From a bacterium (GTDB lineage Bacteria; Planctomycetota; Planctomycetia; Isosphaerales; Isosphaeraceae), in NCBI GenBank assembly GCA_016125085.1, contig WGMM01000021.1, forward strand, positions 1-64,000: DNA of 64,000 bases. Direction: 5' to 3'. The notes below the pieces were generated by a model. That model was not told where the DNA came from and ran no database searches. It worked only from the letters and a program-made list of their open reading frames with translations. Made by a program: the position numbers and the translations under genes. Below, piece after piece: positions 1-7,707 of this stretch; positions within the stretch are counted from its first letter, which is position 1, and each line of letters starts with the position of its first letter.

Positions 1-7
1 CCCGATA

Positions 8-36
8 CCCCGGGTTCCGCTTCGCTTCACCCGGGG
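8..36. repeat. GC-rich hairpin (REP-like)
   Basis: Perfect 8-bp inverted repeat CCCCGGGT (8-15) and ACCCGGGG (29-36) around a 13-base loop. It lies about 230 bases beyond the stop of the minus-strand barrel gene, which is far for a terminator, and no T-tract follows. Short CCCCGGG hairpins of this kind are often intergenic repeats in GC-rich genomes; only one copy is seen in this window, so repeat status is inferred. The rest of 1-266 holds nothing I can support. Confidence 0.45.
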
Positions 37-266
37 CTGGATTCCGAATGCCCCTTCAGGGCAGAAGAAAAGCATGTGCCGCAAGCTCGGCATTCTCTGC
101 AAGCTGCCTGTCTCCGCCAAATCTCCCGGAAAATTGTGGCACCCCCCGAAGCTGCTGGCCAGTCGAACCTGCTGTGAAACTCTCCGGCAAAACAATCCGT
201 GAAACCGCAGCGGCAAACTCACGAGATTCCGATTTTCTCCGATCCGGGGGGACCGCTTTGACAATG

Positions 267-1595
267 TCACCAGCGGAAGATGACGTCGAGTGTCGCGGTA
301 AAAAGCGTCGGGGAACCTTCGAAAGGCGCTGATCGATTGTAATCGAGGCGAATTTCGGGCCGGATCCAGAGCCACTTGCGAGCCTCGTAGCGAGCACCGG
401 CCGTAATCGCCGTGTACAGGCCTGAATGCCCGGTGCGCTGTCCCTGAAGGTCGTCGAAGAATTCCGCTCGCCCGATCGTCGCGAACGAATCCGACCAGTC
501 GACCGTCAGGTAGTTGACGATACCGAACCAGTTGGCGAACCCTGTGCTGGGCACGTCGTTCTGAAAGCCGTAAAGCAGGTCGGCGTTCCAGGTGATCGAA
601 TCCGACAATCGATGCGTAAAAACAAGGTCGAAGATCTGCGGGTTGTTGAATTGCAATGTCTGGTTATAGTCTCCGCTGCCGAAAACGATCGTGAATTCAG
701 CCGTCGAGCGTCCCTCGTTCGGATCGTACCGAAAGCCGCCGACATAATAAGGAGATGCAGCGGCATTCACGAATACGTCATTCCCCATAATGATACCGCT
801 TTTGACGGACCAGCCGTTTTCGAGCTGAAGATTGCCCAGGAGGCCAGTCTGAGTGAAGGGATCGTAAATGAAAGTGTATGACCGGGAAGGCAGCGGCGAA
901 TCTGCGGCGGCGATGCTCTCGACCCCGAAGGGAGCGAAAAACCGCCCGAGCTTGAGGCTCAGCCCCTGGCCAATTTCCGGGAAATAGCCCTCGGCCCAGA
1001 ATTGAACCGGATCGATACCGTACCGGGCGGGTATGCCCTTGCCATCGACGAAAATCTCATCCGCCAGGCCTCGAATGCGGGTGTAAAGATAGTCGCTGCC
1101 GGGGAGAATCGTATCGCTTCGAAATCCGAATGAGGGCAGCCCGGAGTCCGTTTCGACAGGTCGGTCGATCCGCAGCCAGTTCTGTTGCAGCAGAAATTGA
1201 TTGGCCAGGTAATTCATACCCATCGGATTTTGTTCACGGCGAGCCGTCGAGGCCGTGAAAGAGCCGTCCGTCCAGCCAGATACGGAGATTCGGCGGCGAG
1301 CCAGCCAGGAGCCGGATTCCGAAATCGCGTCGACTTCCGGCACAACCGGAACGCCCGGCTCAAAGGGTGTCAGGAGCGAATCGAGGCCATCCGCGAAAGA
1401 CTCGATTCCGCTGGCATTTCTTTCGACGACGTCCCCTGATCCATCGTCCGGTCGCTGTTCGAAAACCTGTGAAATACTGGACGACTCGATCGATTCGATC
1501 TGCCGGGTTTCAGGCGTAGGGGGTTCCAGTGATGCGGAATCGAATCGAATCTGCTGGACCAGCGTCAATGAGATCCAGAGAGTCGTCGCGATCAT
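267..1595 (-). CDS. Putative outer-membrane beta-barrel protein (BBP2/OmpL-like porin)
   Basis: About 442 residues if started at the ATG at 1595, which gives a plausible N-terminal hydrophobic segment (MIATTLWISLTLV). The open frame extends far upstream antisense to the next gene, but that part is not coding. Residues about 40-110 are acidic and serine-rich. The remainder alternates short amphipathic strands with motifs seen in the planctomycete 'putative beta-barrel porin 2' family: GLSLKLGRFFAPFGVE, SRSYTFIYDPFTQTG, and repeated strand-turn-strand units to a C-terminal aromatic end (DVIFRW), as expected for an outer-membrane barrel. Divergent from the MBL nuclease. Substrate unknown. The family assignment is from motif memory, not a search. 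Confidence 0.72.
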   Translation of the reverse strand: MIATTLWISLTLVQQIRFDSASLEPPTPETRQIESIESSSISQVFEQRPDDGSGDVVERNASGIESFADGLDSLLTPFEPGVPVVPEVDAISESGSWLARRRISVSGWTDGSFTASTARREQNPMGMNYLANQFLLQQNWLRIDRPVETDSGLPSFGFRSDTILPGSDYLYTRIRGLADEIFVDGKGIPARYGIDPVQFWAEGYFPEIGQGLSLKLGRFFAPFGVESIAAADSPLPSRSYTFIYDPFTQTGLLGNLQLENGWSVKSGIIMGNDVFVNAAASPYYVGGFRYDPNEGRSTAEFTIVFGSGDYNQTLQFNNPQIFDLVFTHRLSDSITWNADLLYGFQNDVPSTGFANWFGIVNYLTVDWSDSFATIGRAEFFDDLQGQRTGHSGLYTAITAGARYEARKWLWIRPEIRLDYNRSAPFEGSPTLFTATLDVIFRW

Positions 1596-1937
1596 GCTCG
1601 CTCCGTGATCGCCGTCGCGGTGCGCTCGATAGCGTTCGCACAGGCTGATGCCGGTCAAGGCCGTTGACCTGTGACGCATGCGATGATTTCGTTTTTTGGG
1701 CGGCCGCTCTGAGGATATTATCGGCAAAATCGGACAGCATCGATCAGTCTGACGTTGGTTTGCCCGAAACCTGTTCCCATACGGACCGCTGGCGATTCGC
1801 AGCTCAGCCCGGGCTTGTCCGTCAATGGCCCGAATCGATCGCCGGAAGTCTGATCTCGCGACGATGGTGGATTCGAGAGTATGATCGACGTAGCGGCTTT
1901 TTACCGCCGTAAGCGAATCGCTCTCAGGGGAAACGCA
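1596..1937. other. Intergenic region between divergent genes
   Basis: 342 bases separating the barrel gene (minus) and the MBL nuclease (plus); it should carry both promoters. A TATTAT hexamer occurs at 1716-1721 but without a convincing -35 box. No RNA gene or repeat was recognised. Confidence 0.5.
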
Positions 1938-3335
1938 ATGATGCGACTGCATCTGCTTGGTGCCACGGGTGAAGTCACCGGATCTTCGAGCCTGCTGGAA
2001 GTCGGCAAGAAGAAGGTGCTCGTCGATTTCGGCCTGTTCCAGGGGGCGAAGTTCGCACTTGAGAAGAACCGCCGATTGCCGCCAGTGGACGTTCGCAAGA
2101 TCGACGCCGTCGTCCTCACGCACGCCCACCTCGACCATTCCGGCCGGCTGCCGATGCTGGCCAGGCTGGGTTACAAGGGGCCGATTTACGCTTCGCCGGC
2201 CACGATCGACCTGACCCGACTGCTTCTGGGCGACTCGGCCAGGATCCAGCAATCCGACGCCGAACGGGCGGCCAAGCGGCTCGTGCGCCAGGGCAGGATT
2301 CCGCCGGAGCCGCTTTACGACGAAGAAGACGTCGCCACGATCATGAGTCAATTCGTGCCGATGCCGATGAACAAGACAACGCAGGTGACCCAGGGCGTAA
2401 GCGTGCTGCCGCATGATGCCGGGCACATTCTGGGGTCGACGAGCCTGAAATTCCACCTGGAAGAAGCAGGGCAAACGCGGATCGTCGTCTTTTCGGGCGA
2501 TATCGGAGTGCGTGACACGCCCCTGCTCTGTGATCCGGAGCCATTCCATGAAGCCCACTGGGTCGTCATGGAATCGACCTACGGCGACCGCGACCACCGG
2601 TCCATTGCCGCGACGATCGAGGAATTCCTGCAAATTCTGGTGACGGCCGAAGCCGAAAAACGGCGGGTGCTGATCCCGGCCTTCGCGGTCGGGCGGACCC
2701 AGCAATTGTTGTATTACATCGGCGTGCTCACAGAGCAGGGTCGCCTGCCGGAAAGCCTGCCGGTGTACCTGGACAGCCCGATGGCCCGCGCCGCGACGCA
2801 ATTGCATCTGGACCACCCGGAACTGCTCGACGACGAAACGAAACGCAAAGACTTCTGCGCGCGGCTTGACCGGCTGAAAAAGCGTGTCCGCATCGTCGAA
2901 TCTCGGGCCGATTCGATGTCGCTCAACGACGACTGGTCGCCGTGCGTGATCATCGCCGGCTCAGGTATGTGCAACGGCGGGCGCATCGTTCACCACCTGA
3001 AACACAGCGTCTGGCGGCACAATACCGACGTGCTGATGGTCGGCTATCAGTCCAATGGCACTCTGGGCAGCCAGCTCGTGAAAGGGCTGAAAAAGGTACG
3101 GATTCTCGGCCAGATGATCGAAGTGCGGGCGAAGATTCACACCCTCGGCGGCTTTTCGGCCCACGCCGGGCAGACGGAGCTGCTCGACTGGCTCAAACCA
3201 CTGGCCGCCCGCAAGCCCATGGTGCTGCTGAATCACGGCGAGGACCGTTCGCGCGAGGCACTGGCCGAAAAGATCCGCAACGACTTCGGCCTGAACGTGA
3301 CGCTGCCGGAGCCTGAAACCTCGTTCGATCTTTGA
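1938..3335 (+). CDS. MBL-fold / beta-CASP RNA exonuclease-like metallohydrolase
   Basis: 465 residues. The N-terminus has the metallo-beta-lactamase zinc motif HAHLDHSG (about residues 62-69). Further metal-site histidines lie in HDAGHILGS and SGDIG, followed by a beta-CASP insert (STYGDRDH, IPAFAVGRTQQLL, DSPMARAA) and the RNA-specificity end (SGMCNGGRIVHHLK, GYQSNGTLG, LGGFSAHAGQTELLDW, NHGE). This layout matches bacterial and archaeal CPSF73-like nucleases of about 450-470 residues that act on RNA in the cytoplasm; the substrate is not visible. The ATG at 1938 was chosen because AGGGG lies just upstream (1926-1930) and the conserved fold begins at MRLHLLGATGEVTGS. A perfect palindromic terminator follows. 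Confidence 0.93.
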   Translation: MMRLHLLGATGEVTGSSSLLEVGKKKVLVDFGLFQGAKFALEKNRRLPPVDVRKIDAVVLTHAHLDHSGRLPMLARLGYKGPIYASPATIDLTRLLLGDSARIQQSDAERAAKRLVRQGRIPPEPLYDEEDVATIMSQFVPMPMNKTTQVTQGVSVLPHDAGHILGSTSLKFHLEEAGQTRIVVFSGDIGVRDTPLLCDPEPFHEAHWVVMESTYGDRDHRSIAATIEEFLQILVTAEAEKRRVLIPAFAVGRTQQLLYYIGVLTEQGRLPESLPVYLDSPMARAATQLHLDHPELLDDETKRKDFCARLDRLKKRVRIVESRADSMSLNDDWSPCVIIAGSGMCNGGRIVHHLKHSVWRHNTDVLMVGYQSNGTLGSQLVKGLKKVRILGQMIEVRAKIHTLGGFSAHAGQTELLDWLKPLAARKPMVLLNHGEDRSREALAEKIRNDFGLNVTLPEPETSFDL

Positions 3336-3378
3336 AATTCCGAGGATCGACGGCCCAAAATTGAGCGATCGCGTTTAG

Positions 3379-3409
3379 AGGCCACCAGGCTGCAGCCTGG
3401 TGGCCTTTT
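3379..3409 (+). terminator. Rho-independent terminator of the MBL nuclease gene
   Basis: Perfect 28-base palindrome from 3379 to 3406 (arm AGGCCACCAGGCTG) followed by TTT, 44 bases after the stop at 3335. It could also serve as a bidirectional terminator for the facing hydrolase gene. The core resembles a widespread intergenic palindrome. Confidence 0.75.
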
Positions 3410-3557
3410 GCGGCTGATCGCGCGGAAAACGGTGAGATTCCGTTTTAACTGCGCGCTCGGCACCAGAGTCTCTTCGCTAACGCGAATGTAAAGCTGTGAT
3501 CGTTATTTCGATAAGTGTCGTTATCCCGCGAACGCGATTTGCGGCTGTTTGACGCTG

Positions 3558-4424
3558 CTACTTTTGGGCTTCGGCCTCGATCGCATCGACGACTTCGATC
3601 AGGGCTTTCAGGCGTTCGTCGGCGTTCCAGGCACCCATGTCGTGGCCGCCGCCGGGGATTCGGATCAGCTTTTCCGGCACTTGCATTTCGCGGAGTTTCG
3701 CATGCAGGGCTTCGGACTGCGAGATCGGCACGATGTCGTCTTGGTCTCCATGCAGCGTAAGCACTCGCGGGCCGCCGGGCCGAAGATGCTCGACGGGCGA
3801 AGCGATGCGGTAAATATCTGCGGTTCGATCGGCCGTGCCCAGCAGGTCGGCGAGCAATTCCGACGAGTCGCGGGTGACGTATTTCTTGAGATTGGCATCG
3901 CCCGAAGGCAGTGACTTGAACGTCCGAAGGTCGGCTGGCCCAGCGACATTCACGATCAGGCGCGTTTCGAAATCGTCTCGCTTTTCGAAGCCCGCGAGCA
4001 GGGCCAGATGACCGCCGGCCGAACCGCCCAGCCACATCACGCGCTTCGGGTCGACAGGAAAGCGTTTTCGATCGGTCAGAACGAATTGCAGCGCATTTCG
4101 GATATCTTCGAGTTGTACGGGGAATTTGGCGTCCGGGGCAAGCCGGTACTGGACCGAAACCGTGGCGACACCTTTACCGGCCATGGTCGATTGAAATTCG
4201 GCGTATTCCGAGCGATCCCCCTTGCGCCAGCCGCCGCCATGAATGCACACGACCAGCGGAAACGGGCCATTGCCCTGAGGGCGTACGAAATCGAATTTCA
4301 GCGGTTCGCCGGCGGGGCGGGAATATTCGACGCCGAGGATCCGGACGTGATCATCGTGTGGCCCGCAGCCACAGAACAGCAGCGGGAAAAGGACAAATAG
4401 AAACGCGGGTCGAAAGAAAGCCAT
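3558..4424 (-). CDS. Alpha/beta-hydrolase (BD-FAE/esterase-lipase type), secreted or lipoprotein
   Basis: 288 residues. N-terminal hydrophobic signal MAFFRPAFLFVLFPLLFCGCG ends in a Cys-Gly-Cys that may be a lipobox, though the -3 residue is not ideal. The catalytic layout is clear: oxyanion motif HGGGW, nucleophile elbow GGSAGG (Ser), acid in HGDQDDIVP (Asp) and catalytic histidine in GGGHDMG. This is the acetyl-esterase-like family that hydrolyses ester bonds of small or carbohydrate-linked esters, here probably in the periplasm. An in-frame ATG at 4454 is an alternative start; 4424 puts the signal peptide at the very N-terminus. Downstream of greA on the same strand but separated by a strong hairpin. 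Confidence 0.85.
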   Translation of the reverse strand: MAFFRPAFLFVLFPLLFCGCGPHDDHVRILGVEYSRPAGEPLKFDFVRPQGNGPFPLVVCIHGGGWRKGDRSEYAEFQSTMAGKGVATVSVQYRLAPDAKFPVQLEDIRNALQFVLTDRKRFPVDPKRVMWLGGSAGGHLALLAGFEKRDDFETRLIVNVAGPADLRTFKSLPSGDANLKKYVTRDSSELLADLLGTADRTADIYRIASPVEHLRPGGPRVLTLHGDQDDIVPISQSEALHAKLREMQVPEKLIRIPGGGHDMGAWNADERLKALIEVVDAIEAEAQK

Positions 4425-4485
4425 AGAAATGCGATTCGTGAGCGGAATGATCATGCAATTCCCTGACGATCGCGGAATCGAAAAT

Positions 4486-4529
4486 GTCAGGGGGAGCCTT
4501 GCTTCGGGTCGGAAGCGGCTCCCCCTGAC
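4486..4529 (-). terminator. Terminator downstream of greA
   Basis: Perfect 13-bp inverted repeat, arms 4486-4498 and 4517-4529 (GTCAGGGGGAGCC), loop 18 bases, beginning 8 bases past the greA stop; on the minus strand it is followed by ATTTTCG. The GTCAGGGG core resembles the inverted repeats near 33.5, 34.0 and 36.2 kb, so it may be a repeat recruited as a terminator. Confidence 0.75.
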
Positions 4530-4536
4530 TGGAATT

Positions 4537-5019
4537 TCAGTCGCCGACGCCGATCTCGACGATCTTGAGACGCAGGAGACCCTTGGGAATATTGATTTCG
4601 GCGACTTCGCCGACGGTCTTGCCGACGAGGCCCTTGCCGATCGGGCTGGTGGCCAGAATCTTGTTGGAGTCGTAATCTTCTTCGCCGGGCGAGACCAGCG
4701 TGTAGTCCGTCTTCGACTTCTTGTCCAGGTCTTGAACGACGACCTTGCAGCCGAACACGACGCGATCGGTCTTGATGGCCGATTTGTCGACGATCTGGGC
4801 CGATGCCAGCTTGCTTTCGAGGTCACGGATCCGGGCTTCCAGGAGGCCCTGGGCCTCGATGGCGGCGTCGAATTCGGCGTTTTCGGACAAATCCCCTTCG
4901 GCACGTGCTTCCGCGATCTGGTTGGCGATGCGCGGGGCGTCCACGTTCTTCATGTGGTCCAATTGGGCCTTGAGCTTGTCGTAACCCTCTTTGGACATGG
5001 GGATGCGGTCTATCGCCAT
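4537..5019 (-). CDS. greA: Transcription elongation factor GreA
   Basis: 160 residues, the usual length. The N-terminal coiled-coil hairpin carries the acidic tip motif DLSENAEFDAA; in the family its acidic residues enter the RNA polymerase secondary channel and stimulate transcript cleavage in backtracked complexes. The C-terminal FKBP-like domain ends SPIGKGLVGKTVGEVAEINIPKG, typical of GreA. The start at 5019 (MAIDRIPMSKEGYDKL) matches family N-termini; the open frame continues upstream without family similarity. On the minus strand an extended -10-like TGCCATAAT lies at about 5212-5220, roughly 190 bases upstream. Terminated by the hairpin at 4486-4529. Confidence 0.97.
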   Translation of the reverse strand: MAIDRIPMSKEGYDKLKAQLDHMKNVDAPRIANQIAEARAEGDLSENAEFDAAIEAQGLLEARIRDLESKLASAQIVDKSAIKTDRVVFGCKVVVQDLDKKSKTDYTLVSPGEEDYDSNKILATSPIGKGLVGKTVGEVAEINIPKGLLRLKIVEIGVGD

Positions 5020-5466
5020 TCCCTGAGACTCCCAAGTTGATCTGGCAGGATTTCGCCCGACCCATCGTAAGGAACCGAACACGAAGGCCACATCGGCCGA
5101 AAGGGACGCGTCGAGTTCCGGGCCAGGCACCCCAACGAAAGGACAGAAGGAGGTGAAGGCGAAAACAGAACCGGATGTGGTCGTTCCACACCCGGTCGTA
5201 TTCTCGATGACATTATGGCAAGGTTAGTCAAGCCCCGGCCGATTCGCAAGTCTTTTTTGGCTGTGGCGAAGGCTTCGACCGCGGAAATTCGTGGCAATCG
5301 GCCCAGGTTACCGGCTTTTGCCCCTTTATTACGGCGGATTCGACGCCGGGAGATCCCTTTTCCAAGGCTCGATTCGCCCGCTATGAAAGAAAACGCAAAC
5401 ACCGTTCATAGCACAAGATACGTGCCATGAACGGTGCAATCGATTTTCGGCCGTATCAAAGACTGG
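5020..5466. other. Intergenic region upstream of greA
   Basis: 447 bases between greA and the exporter permease, both minus strand. It contains the permease terminator (5400-5436) and a possible extended -10 element for greA (CATAAT reading on the minus strand at 5217-5212). A short stem, TGTGG with CCACA, lies near 5175-5191. No further gene is supported. Confidence 0.5.
5400..5436 (-). terminator. Terminator of the MacB-like permease operon
   Basis: Inverted repeat CACCGTTCAT (5400-5409) with ATGAACGGTG (5427-5436), extended inward by GCAC/GTGC after one mismatch, so 14 of 15 positions pair around a 7-base loop. It starts 31 bases beyond the permease stop and is followed on the minus strand by a loosely T-rich stretch. 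Confidence 0.6.
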
Positions 5467-6756
5467 TCACTCGTGTCGCAGGGCTTCGATCGGGTCCATT
5501 TTAGCCGCCCGGCTGGCCGGGTAGAGGCCGGCGATGACACCCACGAAGACGGACACGCAGAAGGCGATGATGATCGAGATCGGCGTGACGATGGCCTTCA
5601 CTTCTGAACTTGAAGTGTAGGTGATCGCGAACGGGATAATCACGCCGATGACGACGCCCAGGATGCCGCCCACGCCCGAGAGCACGATCGTTTCGATGAG
5701 GAACTGCTGAACGATGTCCTTACGCTTCGCGCCCAGGGCCCGGCGGATGCCGATTTCCCGGGTCCGTTCGGTGACGGTCGCCAGCATGATGTTCATGATG
5801 CCGATGCCCCCGACGATCAGCGAAATGCCTGCGATGGCACCCAGAACCATGCTCCAGATGCGGGCCGAACGCTGGGCTTCCAGCAGAAGGTCGTAGGGCA
5901 CGGTGATGGCCACGTCCTTCTTGCGTTCGTGCATGTTGTAGGGCTCGATGGCGGCCTTGATGATCGGCACCGTCGGCTCGACCAGGGCCGTATCCTCGAC
6001 CTGCACGGTAATCTGCGAAAGCTGCGTTTCTTCCATTTCCATCGAGCCAGCGCGGCTGTTCATGATGCGCTCGCCGAAGCGGAGCCGGCAGGTGTTGATG
6101 GGGATGTAGACGTCCTTGTCGTAATCCTGGGCCGCGAACGAGCCGCCGATGCCGGCCGTGGCCTGGCGGGCGGCCGTCACGCCGATGACGGTGTAGTAGT
6201 CGGAACCGATCTTGATCGACTGGCCGACCGGATCTTCGAACGGAAACAGAGTGGCAGCAGTGCCCGCGGCCAGGACGACATAGTTCTGATAGTCGCGGTT
6301 GTCGGTTTCGGACAGGAACCGGCCCCGGGCCATGTCGAGGTGGTTGAAGTCCATGTAATCGGCCGTGGTGCCGACCACGCGGCCATCGACGGCTTTGTTC
6401 AGCCTGCGGATTTCTTTTTTGATCTCGCGGATCGGCAGGGCCTTCTTGATCGTCGGAACGGTGTTGATGACCCGTTCGAAATCGTCGTATTTAAGGCCGT
6501 AGTTGAGGATCCGGCTCGGGCGGCCGCCAGCGGCCTGGGCTTCGTCGGAAGGCTTCACCGAGCGGTAGATGATGTTGGTGACGCCGAGCATTTCGAAACG
6601 GGCCTGGGCGTCGCGGCTGGAGCCTTCGCCGATGGCCAGCATGGCGATCACGCTGGCCACGCCGAAAACGATGCCCAGCACCGTGAGCCCGGACCGCAAC
6701 TTGTGAAGCAACAGGCTTTTCAGGCCCATTTTGAGGCTTCGCCAGACACGGTTCAT
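5467..6756 (-). CDS. MacB-type ABC transporter permease (FtsX fold)
   Basis: 429 residues. N-terminal transmembrane helix (RSGLTVLGIVFGVASVIAM) precedes a large periplasmic MacB-PCD domain (about residues 50-270). Three C-terminal helices carry the family motif EIGIRRALGAKRKDI between the first two, ending ASRAAKMDPIEALRHE. In MacB-like systems this protein couples cytoplasmic ATP hydrolysis to efflux through the adaptor and TolC. Here the ATPase is a separate polypeptide encoded 81 bases upstream, not fused as in E. coli MacB. Last gene of the four-gene minus-strand exporter operon. Confidence 0.93.
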   Translation of the reverse strand: MNRVWRSLKMGLKSLLLHKLRSGLTVLGIVFGVASVIAMLAIGEGSSRDAQARFEMLGVTNIIYRSVKPSDEAQAAGGRPSRILNYGLKYDDFERVINTVPTIKKALPIREIKKEIRRLNKAVDGRVVGTTADYMDFNHLDMARGRFLSETDNRDYQNYVVLAAGTAATLFPFEDPVGQSIKIGSDYYTVIGVTAARQATAGIGGSFAAQDYDKDVYIPINTCRLRFGERIMNSRAGSMEMEETQLSQITVQVEDTALVEPTVPIIKAAIEPYNMHERKKDVAITVPYDLLLEAQRSARIWSMVLGAIAGISLIVGGIGIMNIMLATVTERTREIGIRRALGAKRKDIVQQFLIETIVLSGVGGILGVVIGVIIPFAITYTSSSEVKAIVTPISIIIAFCVSVFVGVIAGLYPASRAAKMDPIEALRHE

Positions 6757-6837
6757 GGATCGATGGCTCCTGATTCGAAAGCGGTACGGTTCGGGCGGGT
6801 TCGGAGGCGGACGGAAGAAGGCCGAAAATGACGAGCC

Positions 6838-7707
6838 TTACGGCACCGACGACATGACCGTCTGGCCACTCAGGCCAGCGGCCGCGGCAACCATGCGCTG
6901 GGATGGGCCGTCCTCGACGATATTGCCGTCCCGCATGCGGATGATCCGCTTGGCGTGCTCGGCGATGTCGTCTTCGTGGGTCACCATGATGATCGTCTTG
7001 CCGGCTTCGTTGAGCGAGCCGAGCATGGACATGATCTCATGGCTCGTCTTGGTGTCGAGGTTACCCGTGGCTTCGTCGGCCAGGATGATGTAGGGGTCGT
7101 TGATCAGCGAACGGGCGATCGCAACACGCTGCTGCTGGCCCCCGGAGAGCTGCATGGGGCGGTGGTCCAGACGTTCGCCCAGGCCCACCATCGCCGCCAG
7201 CTCTTCGGTACGCTGCTGCTGTTCAGCCGAAATTTCGCCAGACCCCTGATACGTCAGCGGGAGCTGGATATTCTCCAGCACCGTGTACTGCTGAATCAGG
7301 TTGTATGACTGGAAGATGAAGCCGATGAAGCGGCTGCGTACTTCGGAGAGTTCGTCGTCGGACATGTTCGCGACGTCGTTCTCGCCCATGTAATACAGGC
7401 CGCTCGTGGGTCGGTCCAGGCAACCGAGCAGGTTGAGCATCGTCGACTTGCCCGAGCCGGACGCACCCATGATGGCCACGTATTCGCCTTCGTAGAAGTC
7501 GACCGTCACGCCCCGAAGGGCGTGCACGATGACCGCGCCGGTATCGCCTTTTTTGCCCATGACGTACGTCTTGCGCACATCCTTCAGGCTGACGATCGGG
7601 CGTTTGCCCTCGATGATCGCCCGGCTGCGGTAAAGCTCGACGGGCACTTCGATCTGGGGCACATCGACGCCGGTTTCTTCCGGCGTCGTCGGCTGAATGT
7701 CACTCAT
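6838..7707 (-). CDS. ABC transporter ATPase of MacB/LolD type
   Basis: 289 residues. Walker A GASGSGKST at about 81-89, Q-loop FQSYNL, signature LSGGQQQRVAIARS at about 187-200, Walker B IILADEATGNLD, and switch histidine in MVTHE. The N-terminal 35 residues are an acidic extension absent from compact family members. It energises the FtsX-fold permease encoded next. Start codon overlaps the adaptor stop as ATGA (7704-7707), indicating translational coupling. Confidence 0.95.
   Translation of the reverse strand: MSDIQPTTPEETGVDVPQIEVPVELYRSRAIIEGKRPIVSLKDVRKTYVMGKKGDTGAVIVHALRGVTVDFYEGEYVAIMGASGSGKSTMLNLLGCLDRPTSGLYYMGENDVANMSDDELSEVRSRFIGFIFQSYNLIQQYTVLENIQLPLTYQGSGEISAEQQQRTEELAAMVGLGERLDHRPMQLSGGQQQRVAIARSLINDPYIILADEATGNLDTKTSHEIMSMLGSLNEAGKTIIMVTHEDDIAEHAKRIIRMRDGNIVEDGPSQRMVAAAAGLSGQTVMSSVP

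Noticed and set aside
1596..2816. Long minus-strand open frame continuing upstream of the barrel gene
   Set aside because: It lies antisense to the MBL nuclease, has no family similarity and is best explained by GC-rich third positions; the barrel gene is taken to start at 1595.
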